A stretch of 64,000 nt of DNA from Ruegeria lacuscaerulensis (GCF_013031245.1 NZ_WPZL01000006.1:186001-250000); one strand, 5' to 3'; shown: positions 17,421-26,769, counted from the first letter of the stretch. The notes: a model not told the origin generated them from the letters alone. Translations and numbers: made by a program.

Positions 17421-19945
17421 TCGCTGGCGCGCAGGATGCGGGCCGGGCGAACGGCCAGCGGGCGCAGGGCAAAGATCAGGCCTGCGCCTAGTGTCACGAC
17501 GATTCCGGCCAGAACGATGCCAAGGGCCGACGGCCAGATCACGGTAAAGCTCGTGTCGAAAATATAGGTGGCCACGGCCCAGCCGCCCAGAATTCCCGTT
17601 AACAGGGCCACGCCCCCAGCCGCTGCGCCCAGCAGAATCGCCCGCAGGGCAAAGCTGAGCAAAATTCGTCGTCTTTCCGCCCCCAGCGTCTTGAGGACCG
17701 CAGCTTCGTATCGGCGGGCGGGTTCCCCGGCCGCTGCGGCGCCGATCAGGACCAGAAAGCCGGTCAGTAAGGATACACCCGCCCCGTAAGACGTCGCCGC
17801 CGCCAGCCCTGCCAGCAGGCCCGACACGCGGTCGATCGCATCCCGAACCCGGATAGCGGTTACGTTGGGAAATTGCCCCGCCAGTTCGCGCAGGATTGCG
17901 GCTTCGGCCTGTTCCTCGGCATAGACCGTGGCGATAAAACTGTGCGGCGCTCCGGCCAGCGCGGACGGGTTCATCGACATAACAAAGCCCATTCCTGCCG
18001 TCGAGAAATCGACCTCGCGCAGGGATGTGATCTCGGCGGTGATGTCGCGGCCAAGAATGTTGACGGTCAGTTCGTCGCCGAGTTTCAGGCCCATTTCTTC
18101 GGCCTCTTCCGCAGCGAAACTGACTTGCGGTGTGCCGGTGTAGTCTTCGGACCACCATTTGCCAGCGGTGACGCGGGTGTTCTTGGGTGGCCTGGCGGAA
18201 TAGGTCACACCCCGATCACCATCCAGTACCCAATGGTCGCCAGCCACATCACGAGCGGGGCGGCCATTGATCTGAGTGATGATCCCGCGCAGCATCGGCG
18301 CGCTTTCGATCCGGCTGACGGCGGGGTCCGTTTCCAGCCGATCTGTGAAGCCCGGCATCTGATCTTTCTGGATATCGACAAAGAAATACGAAGGCGCCAC
18401 GTCCGGCAGGTTGCCTGATATTGCGTTGCGCAGAGTTCCGTCGATCTGGCCGACCGCTGCCAGAACCGAAAGCCCCAGTCCAAGCGACAAAACGACCGAC
18501 ACCGCGCCTTCGCGCGGGTCGGAAATGGCGGACAACGCCCAGCGTAGAGAGGGACGTCCGCGCGCTGAAGGAGCGCTGGCACGTGCTAACCGGCGAATCG
18601 CAAAAGCGGACAGTGACAGCAGCAACAGCGCGCCGGCCAGTCCTCCGGTGGTCCAAAGGGTCAGGCGGGTCGAGCCGCTGAACCAAGCTGCCGAGGCAAT
18701 CAGCAGCGTCAGGCCCAAGCCGGTCGCCACAAGGTAGCGGCGCCGGGGGATCACCCGGGCCGACGAGAGTGCGTCGCGGAACAGGGTTGCCGCGCGTACC
18801 TCCTCGGTCCGGGCGAGGGGCCAGAGCGTGAACAAAAACGCCGTGAGGAGCCCGTATAGCGCAGCTTCGGCCAAGGGGCGCGGGTAAATCGAGAAGACGG
18901 CTGGCACGGGCAGGTGCGTCTCGATCAGAGGGGCCAGCAACAGGGGTAATAGTCCCCCCAGCGCGATGCCCAATGCGATTCCGATCCCGGACAGGATGCC
19001 AATCTGGATCAGATAGGATTGAAATATGGTCGCCCGGTCCGCTCCCAGCGTACGCAGAGTGGCAATGGTTTCGGTCTTTTGGGCCAGATAGGCGCGGACA
19101 GCAGCCGACACGCCGATGCCGCCGACTGCCAGCCCGGACAGCCCGACCAGCACCAAAAAGGCGCTGAGTCGCGCGACGAATTCGGCGATCCCCGGCGCAC
19201 CATTGCGGGCGTCGGTCCAGCGCATGCCGGTGCCGTCAAAGGTTTGGCTGGCTTCGGTGGACAGCTTTTCCAGATCGGTACCCGGCGGCAGCTCCAGCCG
19301 GTATTTGGTCGAAAACAACGTCCCCGGTGCCAAAAGGCCAGAAGCCTGCAAATCCTCGGTCCGGACCAGCGTGCGCGGTCCCAGCCCGAATCCGTCCGCA
19401 GCCCCGTCAGGTTCGTGGACGAGAGCTGCCGTGAGAACGAAATCCTGTGTGCCGAGTGAAAAGCGATTTCCGACCGTCAGGTCCAGCCGATCCATCAGCG
19501 ACGGGTCCATAACGGCCCCCGGCAGGCCCTCGCCGCCCTCGAGAGCAACGGAAAGCGGTTGTTCGGGCTCTAAATCTGCCTCGCCCAGCAACGGATAGGC
19601 TTCATCCACAGATTTCACCTGGGTCAGAGCACGCTGTGGTTCCGCCCCGTTAAAGGTTACTGCCATCGAACGGAAATCGACCACTTCGGACACACGCGCC
19701 GCAGTCCGTGTCATCCAGGCTCGTTCTTCGTCATTGGCGAAGCGGTAGGTGAATTCCAGCTGTGCATCTCCGCCCAGAAGCGATGCACCTTCCTGGGTCA
19801 ACCCTGTTTGAATCGCATATCGCACCGACCCCACGGCGGCGATGGCCGCTACTCCCAGCGCGAGACAGGCAAGGAACACACGAAAACCGCGAAGACCGCC
19901 GCGCAATTCCCGCCGCGCCAATCGCCCGGCCAGTCTCAGGCTCAT
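17417..19945 (-). CDS. FtsX-type ABC transporter permease (YbbP-like)
   Basis: An 842-residue membrane protein. An N-terminal membrane helix (FLACLALGVAAIAAVGSV, near residue 24) is followed by a large periplasmic region, a central membrane block (about 255-480) and a second FtsX-like half with terminal helices (about 710-835). This duplicated MacB/FtsX permease plan matches E. coli YbbP. The start overlaps the ATPase stop by four bases (ATGA), so the pair is translationally coupled. Together with the divergent tesA-like esterase this keeps the tesA/ybbA-ybbP arrangement of enterobacteria. Lipid or lipoprotein handling is suggested by family, not shown. Confidence 0.88.
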   Translation of the reverse strand: MSLRLAGRLARRELRGGLRGFRVFLACLALGVAAIAAVGSVRYAIQTGLTQEGASLLGGDAQLEFTYRFANDEERAWMTRTAARVSEVVDFRSMAVTFNGAEPQRALTQVKSVDEAYPLLGEADLEPEQPLSVALEGGEGLPGAVMDPSLMDRLDLTVGNRFSLGTQDFVLTAALVHEPDGAADGFGLGPRTLVRTEDLQASGLLAPGTLFSTKYRLELPPGTDLEKLSTEASQTFDGTGMRWTDARNGAPGIAEFVARLSAFLVLVGLSGLAVGGIGVSAAVRAYLAQKTETIATLRTLGADRATIFQSYLIQIGILSGIGIALGIALGGLLPLLLAPLIETHLPVPAVFSIYPRPLAEAALYGLLTAFLFTLWPLARTEEVRAATLFRDALSSARVIPRRRYLVATGLGLTLLIASAAWFSGSTRLTLWTTGGLAGALLLLSLSAFAIRRLARASAPSARGRPSLRWALSAISDPREGAVSVVLSLGLGLSVLAAVGQIDGTLRNAISGNLPDVAPSYFFVDIQKDQMPGFTDRLETDPAVSRIESAPMLRGIITQINGRPARDVAGDHWVLDGDRGVTYSARPPKNTRVTAGKWWSEDYTGTPQVSFAAEEAEEMGLKLGDELTVNILGRDITAEITSLREVDFSTAGMGFVMSMNPSALAGAPHSFIATVYAEEQAEAAILRELAGQFPNVTAIRVRDAIDRVSGLLAGLAAATSYGAGVSLLTGFLVLIGAAAAGEPARRYEAAVLKTLGAERRRILLSFALRAILLGAAAGGVALLTGILGGWAVATYIFDTSFTVIWPSALGIVLAGIVVTLGAGLIFALRPLAVRPARILRASD

Positions 19946-20637
19946 TCCGCGGCCTCTTGCTGCTGGTCGTCTGAGATGCGCCCATCCCGAAGCCGGACCA
20001 CACGGTCACATTTCCGGGCCAGACTGTGGCTATGCGTGACCAGAACCAGCGTCGCGCCGTGCTTGTCGCGCAGGCCGAACAACAGATCGACGATGGCGAC
20101 ACCATTTTTTTCGTCAAGGTTGCCTGTCGGTTCGTCTGCCAGCAGAATCTGAGGGCGAGGCGCCGATGCGCGAGCCAGAGCGACGCGCTGTTGCTCACCC
20201 CCCGACAATTGCGCCGGATAATGATCGCGCCGGTGTGACAAGCCGACTGAGTCCAACTCTGCTTCGGCTCTTTTGAAGGCATCCTTGTGCCCGGCTAACT
20301 CCAGAGGTGTGGCCACGTTTTCCAGTGCGGTCATGGTCGGGATTAAATGGAAGTTCTGAAACACCACTCCCATCGTATTGCGCCTGAACCGGGCCAGAGC
20401 GTCTTCGTCCATATCAGTCAGATCGTGCCCAATCGCCGTGACTTTGCCCGCTGTGGCCTGCTCCAATCCACCCATCAGCATCAGCAGTGAGGATTTGCCG
20501 GAACCGGATGGCCCAACCAACCCCAGCGTTTCGCCTTTCGCCACGGTCAGGTTGATGTCATGCAGGATATTCACCCGACCGGCATTGCCATCCAGCGACA
20601 AAGCGGCATTTTGAAGCGAAAGAACAGGCGTTGTCAT
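19942..20637 (-). CDS. ABC transporter ATP-binding protein (YbbA-like)
   Basis: A 231-residue ATPase of the LolD/MacB group. Walker A is GPSGSGKSS near residue 41, the signature LSGGEQQRVALARA near 142 and Walker B ILLADEPTGNLDEKNG near 163. The start at 20637 (MTTPVLSLQN) lies 10 bases from GGAAA; an ATG six bases upstream is an alternative, and the frame is open further. It is coupled by a four-base overlap to the following permease, which it would energise. The gene is divergent from the esterase gene with 47 bases between starts. Confidence 0.92.
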   Translation of the reverse strand: MTTPVLSLQNAALSLDGNAGRVNILHDINLTVAKGETLGLVGPSGSGKSSLLMLMGGLEQATAGKVTAIGHDLTDMDEDALARFRRNTMGVVFQNFHLIPTMTALENVATPLELAGHKDAFKRAEAELDSVGLSHRRDHYPAQLSGGEQQRVALARASAPRPQILLADEPTGNLDEKNGVAIVDLLFGLRDKHGATLVLVTHSHSLARKCDRVVRLRDGRISDDQQQEAAE

Positions 20638-20684
20638 AGGCATTTCCAATCGGAGGCGGTCAATTGGGATATGGAGCGGTTCAG

Positions 20685-21323
20685 ATGTTGCGCAAGGCTT
20701 TGATGTCGGTGCTTTTTGTCTTTTGCGGCTTTGCGGCCACAGCCGAACAGGTGGTGATTGCCGCAATTGGAGATTCGCTGACCCAGGGCTATGGGTTGCC
20801 GGCACAGGACGGATTCGTGCCTCAGTTGGACCGGTGGCTAAAAGCGCAGGGCGCGGATGTGCGCCTGATCAATGCGGGCGTTTCCGGAGATACCACGGCA
20901 GGCGGTGCGGCACGCGTGGACTGGACCCTGACGCCCGATGTGGACGGGATGATCGTTGCGCTTGGCGGAAACGACCTGCTTCGCGGTATCGATCCGTCGG
21001 TTTCGCGCGCAAATCTTGAGATGATCGTCAAAGCGGCAGGCGCCGCGGACGTCGATGTACTGTTGATCGGTATGCAGGCACCGGGGAATTACGGCGCCGA
21101 GTACAAAGAAGCGTTTGATGCGATGTACCCGGATTTGGCCGGGCTCTACCAAACAGGCTACGCCCCCAGTTTTTTTGCAGGGCTGGAGGTCGATGGCGAC
21201 CCGGATGCGGCACGCCGTTACATGCAGCCCGACGGCATTCACCCAAATGCCGTAGGCGTGGCCCTGATTGTCGAGAATCTGGGTCCTTACGTCCTGGACC
21301 TTGTTGCCTCAGCCGGGCGTTGA
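20685..21323 (+). CDS. tesA: Periplasmic GDSL arylesterase/lysophospholipase (TesA-like)
   Basis: A 212-residue SGNH hydrolase. Signal peptide MLRKALMSVLFVFCGFAATA (1-20). The four family blocks are all present: GDSL with nucleophile S31, GVSGDTTAGG with the oxyanion glycine, GGNDLLRG with the oxyanion Asn, and DGIHPNAVG with D183 and H186. It would hydrolyse short esters, thioesters or lysophospholipids in the periplasm. The ATG at 20685 is chosen because it opens the signal peptide and follows GGAGCGG; a TTG 21 bases upstream is less likely. Confidence 0.93.
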   Translation: MLRKALMSVLFVFCGFAATAEQVVIAAIGDSLTQGYGLPAQDGFVPQLDRWLKAQGADVRLINAGVSGDTTAGGAARVDWTLTPDVDGMIVALGGNDLLRGIDPSVSRANLEMIVKAAGAADVDVLLIGMQAPGNYGAEYKEAFDAMYPDLAGLYQTGYAPSFFAGLEVDGDPDAARRYMQPDGIHPNAVGVALIVENLGPYVLDLVASAGR

Positions 21324-21884
21324 TCAGACGACGGTGACGACGGTTCCTATGGGTACGCGCTCGTACAGGTCGATGACATGAGAGTTCAGCATCCGGATAC
21401 AGCCGTTTGACGCTGCGCGTCCAATGGTTTGCGGCTGGGTTGTGCCATGAATGCGAAAATATGTATCCACGCCATTCTGAAACAGGTAGAGGGCACGTGC
21501 CCCCAGCGGGTTATCATCACCACCGGGTTGGACATATTCGTTGTCCTTAAAGCGTGCATAGGTGATAGGTTCCCGTTCGATCATCTCGTCCGTGGGGCGC
21601 CAGGTTGGCCATTCTTTCTTGACGTCGATCGTAGCCGTTCCGGTGAATTCGAGCCCGGCCTTTCCAACGCCGCAACCATATCGGATCGCTTTACGTGGCT
21701 CGGTCACGTAGTAGAGGTAGAAGGATCGCGGCACCACAAGAAGCTGCCCCGGCAGAAACTGTTTCTTGATTCGGACAAATTGCGGCGTGGGATCGTATTC
21801 GGCAGCTTTCTTCTTTGCTACCGCCACGCTTGGCGCAATACTTGCTGCTGCAGTAGCTGTCAGAAAAGTGCGGCGTGTGAACAT
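21324..21884 (-). CDS. L,D-transpeptidase (YkuD domain), exported
   Basis: A 186-residue protein. The N-terminus MFTRRTFLTATAAASIAPSVAVA resembles a twin-arginine or Sec signal. The YkuD catalytic site is complete: H146 in RIHGTTQPQTIGRAASN and C162 in SNGCIRM. It would make 3-3 cross-links in peptidoglycan or attach proteins to it. The ATG at 21884 is preferred, with GAAGAGAA upstream; a TTG start five codons earlier is possible. It ends one base after the tesA stop on the opposite strand. Confidence 0.92.
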   Translation of the reverse strand: MFTRRTFLTATAAASIAPSVAVAKKKAAEYDPTPQFVRIKKQFLPGQLLVVPRSFYLYYVTEPRKAIRYGCGVGKAGLEFTGTATIDVKKEWPTWRPTDEMIEREPITYARFKDNEYVQPGGDDNPLGARALYLFQNGVDTYFRIHGTTQPQTIGRAASNGCIRMLNSHVIDLYERVPIGTVVTVV

Positions 21885-22034
21885 GGCGGTTCTCTTCAAT
21901 ACAACAGGAAACTCGTGACAATAGTGTCGGAATGATAACCGATTTGGTCAATCACCGGCGAGAAGTAACCCATTTGTGATGTAATCGCCGGGACACACCT
22001 GTCGTTTTGAAGTTGGGGAATTGGGTGTTGCCCC

Positions 22035-22069
22035 AAAAAAGAAAGGGTGGAGATTTCTCCACCCTTTCA
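22035..22069 (-). terminator. Rho-independent terminator of the cold-shock gene
   Basis: A perfect 12-bp stem GAAAGGGTGGAG/CTCCACCCTTTC with a four-base loop (22041-22068) is followed on the minus strand by TTTTTT (22040-22035). It starts 6 bases after the stop of the cold-shock gene. Confidence 0.92.
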
Positions 22070-22074
22070 AAAGC

Positions 22075-22281
22075 TTATGCAAGCTGGATGTTGTCGGCGC
22101 TTTCGCGACCGTCACGACCCGAGCGCAGCTCGTACGTGACTTTCTGGTTGTCGGCCAGGCCGGTCAGGCCGGAGCGTTCCACGGCCGAGATGTGCACGAA
22201 CACGTCTTTGCCACCCTCTTCGGGTGCGATGAAGCCGAAACCTTTGGTGGTGTTGAACCATTTAACGGTGCCTGCGGGCAT
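22075..22281 (-). CDS. Cold-shock protein (CspA family)
   Basis: A 68-residue single-domain OB-fold nucleic-acid chaperone. RNP1 KGFGFI is at residues 13-18 and RNP2 VFVHI at 27-31; the start MPAGTVKWFNTTKGFGFI is classic. The C-terminus ends SADNIQLA. The strong site AGGAGA lies before the ATG at 22281. It has its own promoter about 160 bases upstream and a strong terminator, so it is monocistronic with a long 5' untranslated region, as is known for cspA mRNAs whose leader folds with temperature. Confidence 0.96.
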   Translation of the reverse strand: MPAGTVKWFNTTKGFGFIAPEEGGKDVFVHISAVERSGLTGLADNQKVTYELRSGRDGRESADNIQLA

Positions 22282-22445
22282 TTCGTTTTCTCCTGTTTTG
22301 GTGCTGCCCACGGAGTTGCGGCAGCCTGGCGTCGTCGTCTGGATCGATAGACTGAACGCCGGAAACGGAGACAGTAGGTCGAAATAGAAAAACGTAAGCC
22401 CTTTGGATATGGCACTTGGGAAGTAGCGTGACAAGGGAGATTATA
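22282..22445 (-). promoter_or_regulatory. Promoter and long 5' UTR of the cold-shock gene
   Basis: A perfect TATAAT (22445-22440, minus strand) sits about 160 bases before the start codon; no good -35 is visible. The likely transcript leader of about 150 bases includes a GC-rich hairpin-forming stretch (CTGCCGCAACTCCGTGGGCAG) close to the ribosome-binding site. Long structured leaders are characteristic of cold-shock mRNAs; thermosensing here is an inference. Confidence 0.5.
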
Positions 22446-22469
22446 GAGTTTCGCTGTCGCTGAAAGAGA

Positions 22470-23213
22470 TCACCGAAGCGGTAGTTTGTCCACGATTGGC
22501 GCAAATTCCTTGGAGGCGACAAAACACTTTGGTAATTCCGCAATGACCTTATCTATAGGGTCGTACACAGTGTTGGCTGCTTTCAATAGTTCTGCCGGAA
22601 TACTCTTGGGAGCACGTTCAATGCGCTCGGGGGGGACGAAGGCAAATCCTGTGAATTCAGCAATTTCATGCTGATGGTCCCAGATTGCATCGTAACGAAC
22701 GCACAGCACGGGCACCTCCACGAATGTCGCCCATTCCTTGATTTGGCGCGCTTGTTGAAGGACATCACGGTTGAATAAATCGTCGAACTCGCCCGTCGCA
22801 TTCAGGTTGCTAAAATGCGTGTCCAGCCAATCTTGCCCGTAACGCTCCCTGGCGGAGTAGACAGAAAAGGCTGAGTCTTTGGTCGGACCAAAACAGAAGA
22901 TTACCCGGACTCCTTCGGGCTTGGATGCAAGGACATCCGGAAAGTCATGCGTTTTGTACAGTGAGGGCGGACTTAGGTCAGCGTCTTTGAGCCGGGCGAC
23001 AAACGCAGCCTGTTCCGCCCGTCTGACACTTCTTCTACGAAAGGACTCCTGAAGGGTATTAAAGGTCAGAGTACTCCCTGATCGGCCGTTGCTGGCGACG
23101 ATGATGCAATGGTCCGGCATCTTGTTGTTGCTAAAGGCATATTGGATATTCGCGACGCGTACCTCAACGCTTCGACGCCATTTTTGCCTGCGCTTTTGCC
23201 ACTTGGAGCTCAT
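22470..23213 (-). CDS. Sulfotransferase-like protein
   Basis: A 247-residue protein. After a basic N-terminus (MSSKWQKRRQKWRRSV) comes IIVASNGRSGSTLTFNTLQESF near residues 37-58, resembling the 5'-phosphosulfate loop of sulfotransferases that use PAPS. LYKTHDFPD further on fits the family's KTH motif, and SVYSARERYGQDW lies where the 3'-phosphate site is expected. The acceptor is unknown; a cell-surface glycan is a usual guess. Its ATG overlaps the ettA stop (ATGA) and its ribosome-binding site lies within ettA, so it is probably co-transcribed with ettA, an unusual partner. Base composition is lower in GC than its neighbours, suggesting acquisition. Confidence 0.65.
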   Translation of the reverse strand: MSSKWQKRRQKWRRSVEVRVANIQYAFSNNKMPDHCIIVASNGRSGSTLTFNTLQESFRRRSVRRAEQAAFVARLKDADLSPPSLYKTHDFPDVLASKPEGVRVIFCFGPTKDSAFSVYSARERYGQDWLDTHFSNLNATGEFDDLFNRDVLQQARQIKEWATFVEVPVLCVRYDAIWDHQHEIAEFTGFAFVPPERIERAPKSIPAELLKAANTVYDPIDKVIAELPKCFVASKEFAPIVDKLPLR

Positions 23214-24877
23214 CTGGAGAATTTCTTGTGCTTTAACCGTTTGGGTTCAAGCGCATCCGGACCAAGACGACGTTTCTTGTCTTCTTCGTAGTCCTCGAAA
23301 TTGCCTTCGAACCATTCAACATGCGCCTCTCCTTCAAACGCAAGGATATGGGTACATATACGGTCAAGGAAGAAACGATCGTGTGATATGACCACTGCGC
23401 AGCCGGCGAAATCGACCAGCGCGTCTTCCAGAGCGCGCAAAGTTTCGACGTCGAGGTCGTTGGTCGGTTCGTCCAGCAGCAGTACGTTGCCGCCCTCTTT
23501 CAGCAAGCGGGCCATGTGGACTCGATTGCGCTCACCCCCCGATAGCAGCGAGACCTTTTTCTGCTGATCGCCGCCCTTGAAGTTGAAGGACGAGCAATAG
23601 GCGCGGGAATTGACCTGCGCGTCGCCCAGCTGGATGATCTCGGCACCGCCGGTGATCGCCTCCCACACGGTGTCGTTGTCCTTGAGGTCGTCGCGGGACT
23701 GGTCGACATAGGACAGTTCGACCGTGTCACCTAGTGTGATGGTGCCGCTGTCGGGCTGTTCCTGACCGGTGAGCATCTTGAACAGAGTCGATTTACCAGC
23801 GCCGTTGGGGCCGATGACGCCGACGATGCCGCCGGGGGGCAGGGCGAAATCCAGCCCTTCGATCAGTTGCTTGTCGCCCATATGCTTGGCGAGACCCTCG
23901 ACCTCGATCACTTTGCCGCCGAGGCGCTGGCCGCTGGGGATGACGATCTGAGCGCGGGTCAGCTTTTCGCGTTCGGACTGTTCGGCCAGCTCGTTATAGG
24001 CGTTGATCCGGGCCTTGGACTTGGCCTGACGAGCCTTTTGGCCTTGCCGCATCCATTCCAGCTCGCGCTGCAAGGTTTTCTGCTTGGATTTGTCCTCGCG
24101 CGCTTCTTGTTCGAGGCGTTTGGCCTTTTGTTCCAGCCATGCGGAATAGTTGCCTTCGTACGGAATACCACGGCCACGGTCGAGTTCCAGAATCCAGCCG
24201 GTTATGTCATCCAGGAAATAGCGGTCGTGGGTGACGATCAGGATGGTGCCTTTGTAGTCGATCAGGTGCTGCTGCAGCCAGGCGATGGTCTCAGCGTCCA
24301 GGTGGTTGGTCGGTTCGTCGAGCAGTAGCATATCGGGCGCTTCGAGCAGCAGTTTGCAGAGCGCAACGCGGCGCTTCTCACCACCCGAAAGGTTGGCGAT
24401 GTTAGCGTCGTCCGGCGGGCAGCGCAGCGCCTCCATCGAGACATCGATCTGGCTGTCGAGATCCCACAGGTTTTCCGCGTCGATCGCGTCCTGCAGTGTG
24501 GTCATTTCCTCCATCAACTCGTCCGAGTAGTTCTCGGCGATCTCCATGGCGATCTCGTTGAACCGGTCGACCTTGGCTTTTTTAGCGGCGACACCCAGCA
24601 TGACGTTTTCACGAACGCTGAGGCTTTCATCCAGCTGAGGTTCCTGCGGCAGATAGCCGACCTTGGCGCCCTCGGCGGCCCATGCCTCACCGGTGAAATC
24701 GGTGTCGAGGCCGGCCATGATCTTCATCAGCGTCGATTTACCCGCGCCGTTGACGCCGACGACACCGATTTTCACGCCGGGCAAAAAGCTCAGGTGGATG
24801 TTTTCAAAGCACTTCTTGCCACCGGGATAGGTCTTTGAGACACCCTGCATGTGGTAGACATATTGATAGGCGGCCAT
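23210..24877 (-). CDS. ettA: Energy-dependent translational throttle protein EttA
   Basis: A 555-residue ABC-F protein with two ATPase domains and no membrane segment. It binds the ribosomal E site and gates entry into elongation according to the ATP/ADP ratio. The first Walker A VGVNGAGKST is near residue 36 and the second GPNGAGKST near 355; signatures LSGGEKRRVALC and LSGGERNRVHMA and the linker helix region (SAWLEQKAKRLEQEAREDK) between domains are typical. The start MAAYQYVYHMQGVSKTYPGGK matches the family exactly, so the ATG at 24877 is used although the frame is open upstream. Confidence 0.96.
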   Translation of the reverse strand: MAAYQYVYHMQGVSKTYPGGKKCFENIHLSFLPGVKIGVVGVNGAGKSTLMKIMAGLDTDFTGEAWAAEGAKVGYLPQEPQLDESLSVRENVMLGVAAKKAKVDRFNEIAMEIAENYSDELMEEMTTLQDAIDAENLWDLDSQIDVSMEALRCPPDDANIANLSGGEKRRVALCKLLLEAPDMLLLDEPTNHLDAETIAWLQQHLIDYKGTILIVTHDRYFLDDITGWILELDRGRGIPYEGNYSAWLEQKAKRLEQEAREDKSKQKTLQRELEWMRQGQKARQAKSKARINAYNELAEQSEREKLTRAQIVIPSGQRLGGKVIEVEGLAKHMGDKQLIEGLDFALPPGGIVGVIGPNGAGKSTLFKMLTGQEQPDSGTITLGDTVELSYVDQSRDDLKDNDTVWEAITGGAEIIQLGDAQVNSRAYCSSFNFKGGDQQKKVSLLSGGERNRVHMARLLKEGGNVLLLDEPTNDLDVETLRALEDALVDFAGCAVVISHDRFFLDRICTHILAFEGEAHVEWFEGNFEDYEEDKKRRLGPDALEPKRLKHKKFSR

Positions 24878-24946
24878 TGATCTGCTCCAAAGGAATCCAT
24901 ATTCGTTGGGGTAATATCTTGGAAGACATTGAGGGGCAATCAGCAG

Positions 24947-25615
24947 ATGACATTTGAAGCCATAGGGATTGATCGCAAAGTGGTGCAGGCCGCAATTGAG
25001 CAGACAAAGCACTTGTCCGAGACTGACATTCCTGGCGAACGAAATCCTTCGCAAAGTACCTACGTTTTATGTCCGGTTGATCGGACATTGTGGGATCTTA
25101 AAATTGTTGTGCAGTTCGCGCTTGAGACTGTGCCCAAGCCTCGCAGACCGAAACTTGGGTGGGTTACTACACGGTTCGAACCTGACTTGCGGAAGCTGGG
25201 TTTTGATCTAGTGAAATTTCAGAAACAGAGAGGTCGGCTACTTGGGGTGCGCGGTTTCGATCCCAAAGAACTGGATGATCCTCATCTGGTAAAAAAAGCG
25301 GATGGTACAGAGTATCTGAGTGGCCTCTCAGTCGATGATACGGAAATCGATAATTCAACGGAACGCAGGGTCGTTCGGACGAGCCAGTTTGTTAGAAATT
25401 CTGACTACGTCAAAGCCGTGAAAACACGCGCAAACGGGCGATGTGAATCCTGTGGGCAGCAGACCTTTCGTACGGGTTCTGGTGAGTGGTTCTTGGAAGT
25501 GCATCACAAAGTCTGGCTCTCTGAAGGTGGCGCTGACGAGCCCTCAAACATGGTTGCGTTGTGCCCAAACTGCCACCGGAGCGAACATTTTAGCACCGAG
25601 CGTAAGTATGGCTAG
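24947..25615 (+). CDS. HNH endonuclease domain protein
   Basis: A 222-residue protein. The C-terminal part is a zinc-binding HNH nuclease: C166 and C169 (CESCG), the histidines in LEVHHKVWLSEGG (H186/H187), N201 (SNMVALC), then C206 and C209 with H210 and H214. The N-terminal 140 residues contain no domain I recognise; the stretch YVLCPVDRTLWDLKIVVQFALE may bind a partner or DNA. Similar stand-alone proteins include McrA-like restriction factors and homing-type nucleases. No methyltransferase is nearby. The ATG at 24947 follows GAGGGG at a long spacing. It is divergent from ettA, with lower GC than its neighbours. Confidence 0.8.
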   Translation: MTFEAIGIDRKVVQAAIEQTKHLSETDIPGERNPSQSTYVLCPVDRTLWDLKIVVQFALETVPKPRRPKLGWVTTRFEPDLRKLGFDLVKFQKQRGRLLGVRGFDPKELDDPHLVKKADGTEYLSGLSVDDTEIDNSTERRVVRTSQFVRNSDYVKAVKTRANGRCESCGQQTFRTGSGEWFLEVHHKVWLSEGGADEPSNMVALCPNCHRSEHFSTERKYG

Positions 25616-25639
25616 CATGAACTTTTTAGAGGATGGGCT

Positions 25640-26116
25640 TTGGAGCAACAGGCGCTGAGCGAGCTGATATCCAGATGGGCCAAGACGGGCCGTGTCGACT
25701 GGATCGGTCTGCGACCCGAGCGGCGAGCGGAGATTGTAGCCGCGAATGAGGCCATGATCTCTGCCGATGGGCTGACGAGTGACCGCAGTCGCGCGGGCAA
25801 GCGGGCGGTGACGCTAATTCAGCAGGAGCATCTGGCGGCGATTGGCAGCTTTCTCGGGCGCGAACCGATCGCGCCCGAGGTGTTGCGGCGGAATCTGGTG
25901 GTTTCAGGGATCAATCTGGCGGCGCTCAAGGGGCGGGAGTTGCAGGTGGGCGAGGCGATTTTGCGCTTTACCGTGATCTGCGCGCCGTGCAGTCGGATGG
26001 AGGAGGCGCTGGGCAAAGGTGGCTATTCCGCTGTGCGTGGGCATGGTGGCTGGTGCGCCGAGGTGGTGCAACCAGGGTGCGTTCGGCTGGGCGATGCGGT
26101 GCAACCTGTTGATTGA
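25640..26116 (+). CDS. MOSC domain protein
   Basis: A 158-residue protein with the MOSC fold found at the C-terminus of molybdenum cofactor sulfurases and in YiiM-type enzymes. Visible motifs are [52 protein letters not shown] and the conserved cysteine in [11 protein letters not shown]. The likely start is a TTG at 25640 with AGAGGATG upstream; there is no in-frame ATG early in the protein. It may bind the molybdenum cofactor or act on N-hydroxylated compounds, but no partner is adjacent. Its stop overlaps a possible upstream start of nadD. Confidence 0.85.
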   Translation: MEQQALSELISRWAKTGRVDWIGLRPERRAEIVAANEAMISADGLTSDRSRAGKRAVTLIQQEHLAAIGSFLGREPIAPEVLRRNLVVSGINLAALKGRELQVGEAILRFTVICAPCSRMEEALGKGGYSAVRGHGGWCAEVVQPGCVRLGDAVQPVD

Positions 26117-26148
26117 CAACACCCCTCAGTTCTGAACATCAGCAAGAG

Positions 26149-26769
26149 ATGTTGCGAAGCACCATACCATTTGCGCGGCCCGGGCAGGTCGTTGGTCTGT
26201 TCGGCGGGTCCTTTGATCCGCCGCATCAGGGGCATGTGCATGTAACACGCGAGGCAATGAAGGCGTTCGGATTAGATCGCGTGTGGTGGCTTGTGTCGCC
26301 GGGCAATCCGCTGAAAAAACGAGGCCCCGCGCCGCTGGAGCGACGGTTAAAGGCCGCGAAGGCCGTGATTCAGCATCCGCGCGTTGAGGTGACGGATATC
26401 GAAGCGCTGACTGGAACGCGGATGACGGCGGATACTCTGGCGGTGTTGCAGCGCCTGTACCCGCAGGTGAAGTTCGTTTGGTTGATGGGCGCGGATAATC
26501 TGGCGCAGTTCCATCGCTGGAAAGACTGGCGGCAGATTATGGACAGTGTGCCGGTGGGGGTTGTCGCGCGGCCGGGAGATCGGATTTCGGCGCGCATGTC
26601 ACCCGCTGCGCGGGTTTACGCGAAGTATCGGATCGACGGTCAGGCCCGGCACTTGCTGGGGCGGGCGCAGGCTCCGGCGTGGTGTTTTGTTAACGTTCCG
26701 ATGGTCGATGTCAGCTCGACCGAGATCCGGACACGGGGTGATTGGACCGACGGGGTGTTGCCTGAATAG
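26149..26769 (+). CDS. nadD: Nicotinate-nucleotide adenylyltransferase
   Basis: A 206-residue enzyme that adenylates nicotinate mononucleotide to NaAD, the substrate of NadE encoded at 9.7 kb. The nucleotidyltransferase motif [17 protein letters not shown] is at residues 16-32 and the second ATP motif [11 protein letters not shown] near 187-197. [11 protein letters not shown] and [17 protein letters not shown] are typical NadD blocks. The ATG at 26149 is chosen; a TTG at 26113 overlapping the MOSC stop would add 12 residues. It is probably co-transcribed with the MOSC gene and is followed by dacB after 66 bases. Confidence 0.94.
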   Translation: MLRSTIPFARPGQVVGLFGGSFDPPHQGHVHVTREAMKAFGLDRVWWLVSPGNPLKKRGPAPLERRLKAAKAVIQHPRVEVTDIEALTGTRMTADTLAVLQRLYPQVKFVWLMGADNLAQFHRWKDWRQIMDSVPVGVVARPGDRISARMSPAARVYAKYRIDGQARHLLGRAQAPAWCFVNVPMVDVSSTEIRTRGDWTDGVLPE

